A DNA stretch of 9,624 nt from Thermoanaerobaculia bacterium (GTDB lineage Bacteria > Acidobacteriota > Thermoanaerobaculia > Gp7-AA8). Positions 6,325-9,624 of the stretch are shown in pieces; positions within the stretch are counted from its first letter, which is position 1, and each line of letters starts with the position of its first letter. The stretch lies in the NCBI GenBank assembly GCA_023700825.1, contig JAMPYE010000141.1, positions 1-9,624 on the forward strand. The letters run 5' to 3'. The notes under the pieces were generated by a model. The model made no database searches. It worked only from the letters and a program-made list of their open reading frames with translations, and had not been told where the DNA came from. Made by a program: the position numbers and the translations under genes.

Positions 6325-7473
6325 GTGAAACGAGCGGCGCTGCTCCTCGCCACCGTGGTCGTCGTGGCGCTCGTCCAGGCAACCGGCGGCCTCGCACAGG
6401 TCGTCGACTCCGAGTCGAAGGCCGCCCTCGAGAATCTCCGCCAGGAGGTCAAGAGCCTTCGATCGACGCTCGAGCGCGTACGCGGGCAGGCGAAGTCGGC
6501 CGAGCGCGACCTCGAAGCCACCCGGCTCGAGCTCGAGATCCTCGAACGTGAGCTGGGGATGGCGCAGGAGCTCCAGGCCGGACTCGAGCTCCAGTCGAAG
6601 CAGGCCGCGACGCGGATCGAGGAGCTCAACGTCGAGATCACGCGCCAGAAGCGATTCCTCGGCGAACGACTTGCGGCACTCTACCGTCTGGGCTCCCTCT
6701 CGTACCTTCGCCTCCTGCTGACGATGGAGGAAGAGCAGAATCCCCTCGAGTCGGTGACGATGCTCAGTTATCTCATCTCGCGCGACGGCCGCGAGATCGA
6801 CCGCTTCCGCGCAATGCAGCGCGCCCTCACCGCAGAGCGAGCAGGCATCGAGGAGCGATCGAAGAAGATCGCCGATCTCCGGGTGATGGGCGACTCGAAG
6901 CGCCGCGCGATCGCGGCACGAAAACGCGACCAGGAAGTCCTCCTCACCACGCTGCGCCGCCAGGCCGGCAGGTCGGAACAGAGACTCGCCGACCTCGAGG
7001 AGCGCGCACAGCGCCTCGAGCGGCTGCTCGGAATCCTTTACGGAAGGAAGGGAGCCGACTCGACGCAGGCCGCCAGCGTCTCCGAGTTCCGTGGGGCGCT
7101 CCAGTGGCCGGCGAAGGGCGAGGTCGTCGAGAACTTCGGGAAAGTGCGGAGCCAGAAGTTCGCCACCTACACCGTCAACAACGGGATCAAGATCGCCGCG
7201 AAGCCGGGTTCCACGGTCTCGGCCGTCTTCTACGGCACGGTGATCTACTCGCAGTGGTTCAAGGGCTACGGCAATCTCGTCGTCATCGACCACGGCGAGC
7301 GGGTCTATTCACTTTACGGTAACACTCGCGGCCCGGTGGTCGCGGTCGGGAACAAAGTCACCCCCGGTCAGGTCATTACGTCTGTTGCCGATGGTGACGA
7401 CGGCGGCGGCTTCCTCTACTTCGAGGTCCGAGAGGACAACAAGCCGACCGATCCGCGGAGATGGCTGCGGTAA
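6325..7473 (+). CDS. envC: EnvC-like murein hydrolase activator (coiled coil plus degenerate LytM/M23 domain)
   Basis: The 382-residue protein has a signal peptide (KR at the N-terminus, hydrophobic about 4-20, likely cleavage after GLA at 22-24), a long Leu/Glu/Arg-rich coiled coil (about 30-240) and a C-terminal LytM domain (about 256-380). The LytM part resembles E. coli EnvC in GYGNLVVIDHG, YSLYGN, PGQVI and LYFEVRE. The four metal or catalytic positions of active M23 peptidases are replaced: N285 for His and K289 for Asp of the HxGxD motif, N333 for the His after LY, and Y365 for the His of LHFE. It is therefore probably not a peptidase. EnvC proteins act in the periplasm under FtsEX to switch on N-acetylmuramyl-L-alanine amidases that split septal murein. 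Its neighbours (S41 homologue, YibQ-like deacetylase) fit that assignment. ftsE and ftsX are not in the window. The GTG start is set by the signal peptide; its ribosome site is weak. Confidence 0.88.
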   Translation: MKRAALLLATVVVVALVQATGGLAQVVDSESKAALENLRQEVKSLRSTLERVRGQAKSAERDLEATRLELEILERELGMAQELQAGLELQSKQAATRIEELNVEITRQKRFLGERLAALYRLGSLSYLRLLLTMEEEQNPLESVTMLSYLISRDGREIDRFRAMQRALTAERAGIEERSKKIADLRVMGDSKRRAIAARKRDQEVLLTTLRRQAGRSEQRLADLEERAQRLERLLGILYGRKGADSTQAASVSEFRGALQWPAKGEVVENFGKVRSQKFATYTVNNGIKIAAKPGSTVSAVFYGTVIYSQWFKGYGNLVVIDHGERVYSLYGNTRGPVVAVGNKVTPGQVITSVADGDDGGGFLYFEVREDNKPTDPRRWLR

Positions 7474-7500
7474 GATGGCCTCATCCTGAGTCCCGGCGGC

Positions 7501-7506
7501 GGAGAG
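7501..7506 (+). promoter_or_regulatory. Shine-Dalgarno site of the S41 homologue
   Basis: GGAGAG lies five bases before the ATG at 7512. It supports 7512 over the in-frame ATG at 7461, which overlaps the end of the envC-like gene and would add an Arg-rich extension in front of the signal peptide. Confidence 0.65.
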
Positions 7507-7511
7507 ATTTG

Positions 7512-8681
7512 ATGACGACGAAGAAGGCGATGTTCCTGCTCGTATCCGTGGTGGCGATGCTCTCGCTTCTCGCCGCCGGGGTCCTCGGCCAGTCGCTTCA
7601 GAAGGACAACGTCTACCGTCACCTGTCGGTGTTCACCGAGGTGCTGTCGATCGTGAACGGCAACTACGTCGAGGAGGTTTCGTCGGACGAACTGCTCGAC
7701 GGCGCCTTCGCCGGCGTGACGCAGGCAGTCGACGAGTTCAGCTTTTACGTTCCTCCCGCCGAGATGGCGGCGTTCAGAAAATCCTCGGAGCGAGGAGACC
7801 TCCTCGACGCCGGCGTCCTCCTTTCCAAGCGGTTCGGATACGCCTTCGTGATCGCGGTCCGCGACGGCTCGCCGGCAGCGAAAGCGGGGCTCGGGCCGGG
7901 CGACTTCATCGAGAAGATCGGCGGCAAGCCGACCGAGAAAATGGGGGCCTGGCAGGTCGAGGCCGCCCTCCGCGGGGCGAAAGACGAGAAGCGCGCGATC
8001 ACCGTCGTCCACGGCGGGATCACGAAACGCGAAGAGATGACGATCGTTCTGGCTCCGCCGTCTCCGGCAGAGTTCGTGACGAAGGACTTCGAAGGCACTC
8101 CATATCTCAAGATCCCCGAGTTCGGCCCGTCGACGGCCGCGGCGCTCGAGCAGTTTCTCGCCGGCGCCCGGAAGCAAGCGAAGCCGACGGTGCTGATCGA
8201 CGTCCGCGGCAACTCCGGCGATGACGTCGAGAGCGCGGTCAAGTGCGCCGACATGCTGCTGACGAAGGGGATGATCACGTCGGTGGTCGGACGGCGCGTG
8301 CCCGCGAAGTCGTGGTCGGCAGACCGAGCGACGCTATACGACGGCGACGTGCTCGTGCTCGTCGACCAGTCGACCGTGGGAGCCGCGGAGGTCTTCTCGT
8401 CGGCGATCAGCGGAAACGGAAGAGGTCGCACCGTGGGCCTGCCGAGCTACGGCCGCGCGATCGTGCAGAAGACCGTCGACCTTCCCAGTGGCGGCGGGCT
8501 GCGAGTTACGATCGCGCACTACTCGACTCCCGATCTGAAGCCGATCAAGGAACTGGGCGTCAAACCCGACGTGGCGCTCGATCGTGCGCTGCCGGAGCCT
8601 GACAAAACCGCGGAGTCTGACCCGATCCTCGAGAAGGCTCTGTCGCTTCTCGAGCAGAAGACGGAGAAGGCCGCGGCCTGA
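7512..8681 (+). CDS. S41 family (C-terminal processing protease) homologue, predicted inactive
   Basis: The 389-residue protein has a signal peptide (about 1-27), an N-terminal helical part, a PDZ domain (about 100-168, with SPAAKAGLGPGDFIEKIGG) and an S41 core (about 190-355). The core shows VLIDVRGNSGDDVESAV (227-243), VLVLVDQSTVGAAEVF (280-295) and LPSYGRAIVQ (310-319). Aligned without gaps to the Prc/CtpA motif SASASEI...FGKGTVQ, the nucleophilic Ser falls on G290 (codon 8379-8381) and the general-base Lys on R315 (codon 8454-8456). The 25-residue spacing is preserved, so the fold is probably intact but the Ser/Lys dyad is missing. Active members trim periplasmic proteins and degrade murein hydrolases; this one may instead bind clients or an amidase through its PDZ domain. 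It lies 38 bases after the envC-like gene, and its stop shares one base with the next start. The chosen ATG has a GGAGAG site and a clean signal peptide. Confidence 0.88.
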   Translation: MTTKKAMFLLVSVVAMLSLLAAGVLGQSLQKDNVYRHLSVFTEVLSIVNGNYVEEVSSDELLDGAFAGVTQAVDEFSFYVPPAEMAAFRKSSERGDLLDAGVLLSKRFGYAFVIAVRDGSPAAKAGLGPGDFIEKIGGKPTEKMGAWQVEAALRGAKDEKRAITVVHGGITKREEMTIVLAPPSPAEFVTKDFEGTPYLKIPEFGPSTAAALEQFLAGARKQAKPTVLIDVRGNSGDDVESAVKCADMLLTKGMITSVVGRRVPAKSWSADRATLYDGDVLVLVDQSTVGAAEVFSSAISGNGRGRTVGLPSYGRAIVQKTVDLPSGGGLRVTIAHYSTPDLKPIKELGVKPDVALDRALPEPDKTAESDPILEKALSLLEQKTEKAAA

Positions 8682-9624
8682 TGGGAAAATCGACGGGGAA
8701 GGCCTCGCGTCGCCCCGCCCGATCGAGCGCTCCCCGCAAGCGGAGCCGGCCGCGTTTGCGCAGCCGCCTCGGGCTGGTGAGCATCATCGCCGGCATCGTC
8801 GCGATTGCCGTGCTTTCGGTCTACGGCGTGCGGTTCTTCTCGGCGTCTTCCCCGAATAGGCCTGGCGACGCACCGCCGTCGTCAGCAACCACTTCGACGA
8901 CGGCGCCTGTCGAGCCGGACCACGTTCCGGAAACACCTCCGCTCGAGCGCGCACTCGTCGCGGCGGGTTACGAGCGCGAGCGCATCGGGACCACGGGCGG
9001 CACTCTGTTCCTCGAAACGTTCGATCCGCCTGAAGTGGTGGCGCACAAGATCCAGGTTGCCAACGTCTCTCTGCACGCCACGGTCGAGGGGCAGGACGTC
9101 CGCGTCAACAGTGGAACTGCCGCCGAGCTGGTGCGGATCATCACCCTGAAGCGCGACACCGAAGGGGAGAGCTTCGTCGAAGCGGACGAAGTGCCACCCG
9201 CGAAACCGCCGAAGAGGCTTCCCGGCGATTCGGCGGTGGCGACCGGGTCGAAGCGGATCGTGCTCATCCTCGACGACGTCGGCTTCGAGAATCAGCCACT
9301 CGAGGCAGCCGCGGCGATCGACGCTGCGCTCACCTTCGCCGTGATTCCTACCGCACCCAGAGCGGTGAAGGCGGCAGCGATGCTCACGGAGCGGGGCTTC
9401 GAGGTGATCTGCCATCTTCCGATGGAGCCTCTCGATTACCCGCGCCAGTCGCCCGGACGGGAGGCGATCCTCGTGTCCCTGACGAACGAGGAGATCCGGG
9501 AGCGGACGCGCGCGGGGCTGCGGGCGGTGCCGAATGCCAGCGGCGTGAACAACCATATGGGCTCGCGCGCAACGCGCGACCGGCGCGTCATGGAGAACGT
9601 GGCGGAGGTGCTTCGCGAGGAAGG
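8681..9624 (+). CDS. Divergent polysaccharide deacetylase (YibQ/DUF610 family), C-terminus cut by window edge
   Basis: The gene is partial: 314 codons are visible and the frame is open to the right edge. The ATG overlaps the preceding stop (TGATG), with GGAGAAGG (8663-8670) upstream, so it is co-translated with the S41 homologue. The protein starts with a basic tail (about 1-30), one membrane segment (about 31-52), a Pro/Ser/Thr-rich linker (about 55-85) and a poorly conserved region. It then enters the family domain at about 190 with RIVLILDDVGF, LTFAVIP, GFEVICHLPMEPLDY, VPNASGVNNHMGSRAT. These are the characteristic motifs of divergent polysaccharide deacetylases, NodB-fold proteins found next to envC in many bacteria, including E. 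coli yibQ. Deacetylase activity on peptidoglycan or another glycan is presumed from the fold and has not been shown for the family in general. Topology predicts an N-in, periplasmic-domain protein. Confidence 0.9.
   Translation, partial: MGKSTGKASRRPARSSAPRKRSRPRLRSRLGLVSIIAGIVAIAVLSVYGVRFFSASSPNRPGDAPPSSATTSTTAPVEPDHVPETPPLERALVAAGYERERIGTTGGTLFLETFDPPEVVAHKIQVANVSLHATVEGQDVRVNSGTAAELVRIITLKRDTEGESFVEADEVPPAKPPKRLPGDSAVATGSKRIVLILDDVGFENQPLEAAAAIDAALTFAVIPTAPRAVKAAAMLTERGFEVICHLPMEPLDYPRQSPGREAILVSLTNEEIRERTRAGLRAVPNASGVNNHMGSRATRDRRVMENVAEVLREE

Noticed and set aside
6199..7293. 364-codon open frame on the minus strand
   Set aside because: It overlaps the end of rnc and most of the envC-like gene in antisense and has no recognisable domain. 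It is explained by codon bias of the coiled-coil coding region.
7461..7511. In-frame upstream ATG for the S41 homologue
   Set aside because: It would place an Arg-rich extension before a clean signal peptide and overlaps the envC-like gene. GGAGAG before the ATG at 7512 favours the shorter form.

Overview
This GC-rich window looks like the chromosome of an environmental bacterium. Its tight operons, GTG starts, ECF sigma/anti-sigma pair, ydaO-type c-di-AMP riboswitch and envC-ctp-yibQ-like envelope cluster suggest a deep-branching lineage such as Acidobacteriota or a former deltaproteobacterial group. That placement is inference, because no marker here fixes the phylum. There are no transposases, integrases, CRISPR arrays or plasmid genes.

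Left part (1-4112, minus strand, read right to left): a 1066-residue protein joins a membrane-anchored chemoreceptor (MCP) signalling domain to a complete family 5 solute-binding domain. It is followed after 57 bases by an ECF sigma factor, which overlaps by 4 bases a zinc-binding anti-sigma factor that runs off the left edge. The unusual fusion is one of the two strongest leads in the window. Its predicted topology puts the normally extracytoplasmic solute-binding domain in the cytoplasm.

Middle part (4182-5581, plus strand): a short-chain trans-prenyl diphosphate synthase is followed by a gene-free stretch dense in RNA signals. In order these are a sigma70-like promoter, a c-di-AMP riboswitch (ydaO-yuaA class), a strong intrinsic terminator, a second promoter, tRNA-Phe(GAA), and a second intrinsic terminator. 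The riboswitch has no protein gene of its own: the first thing past its terminator is the tRNA. This is the second strong lead.

Right part (5582-9624, plus strand): rnc (RNase III), an EnvC-like LytM protein, an S41 C-terminal-processing-protease homologue and a divergent polysaccharide deacetylase of the YibQ type lie close together and probably form one operon. The last three make up a conserved cell-separation/envelope neighbourhood. The EnvC-like protein lacks the LytM zinc ligands, as expected for an amidase activator. More surprisingly, the S41 protein has Gly and Arg where the catalytic Ser and Lys should be, so two pseudo-enzymes sit side by side. RNase III has Asn at one of its usual acidic metal-ligand positions. 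The last gene is cut by the right edge.
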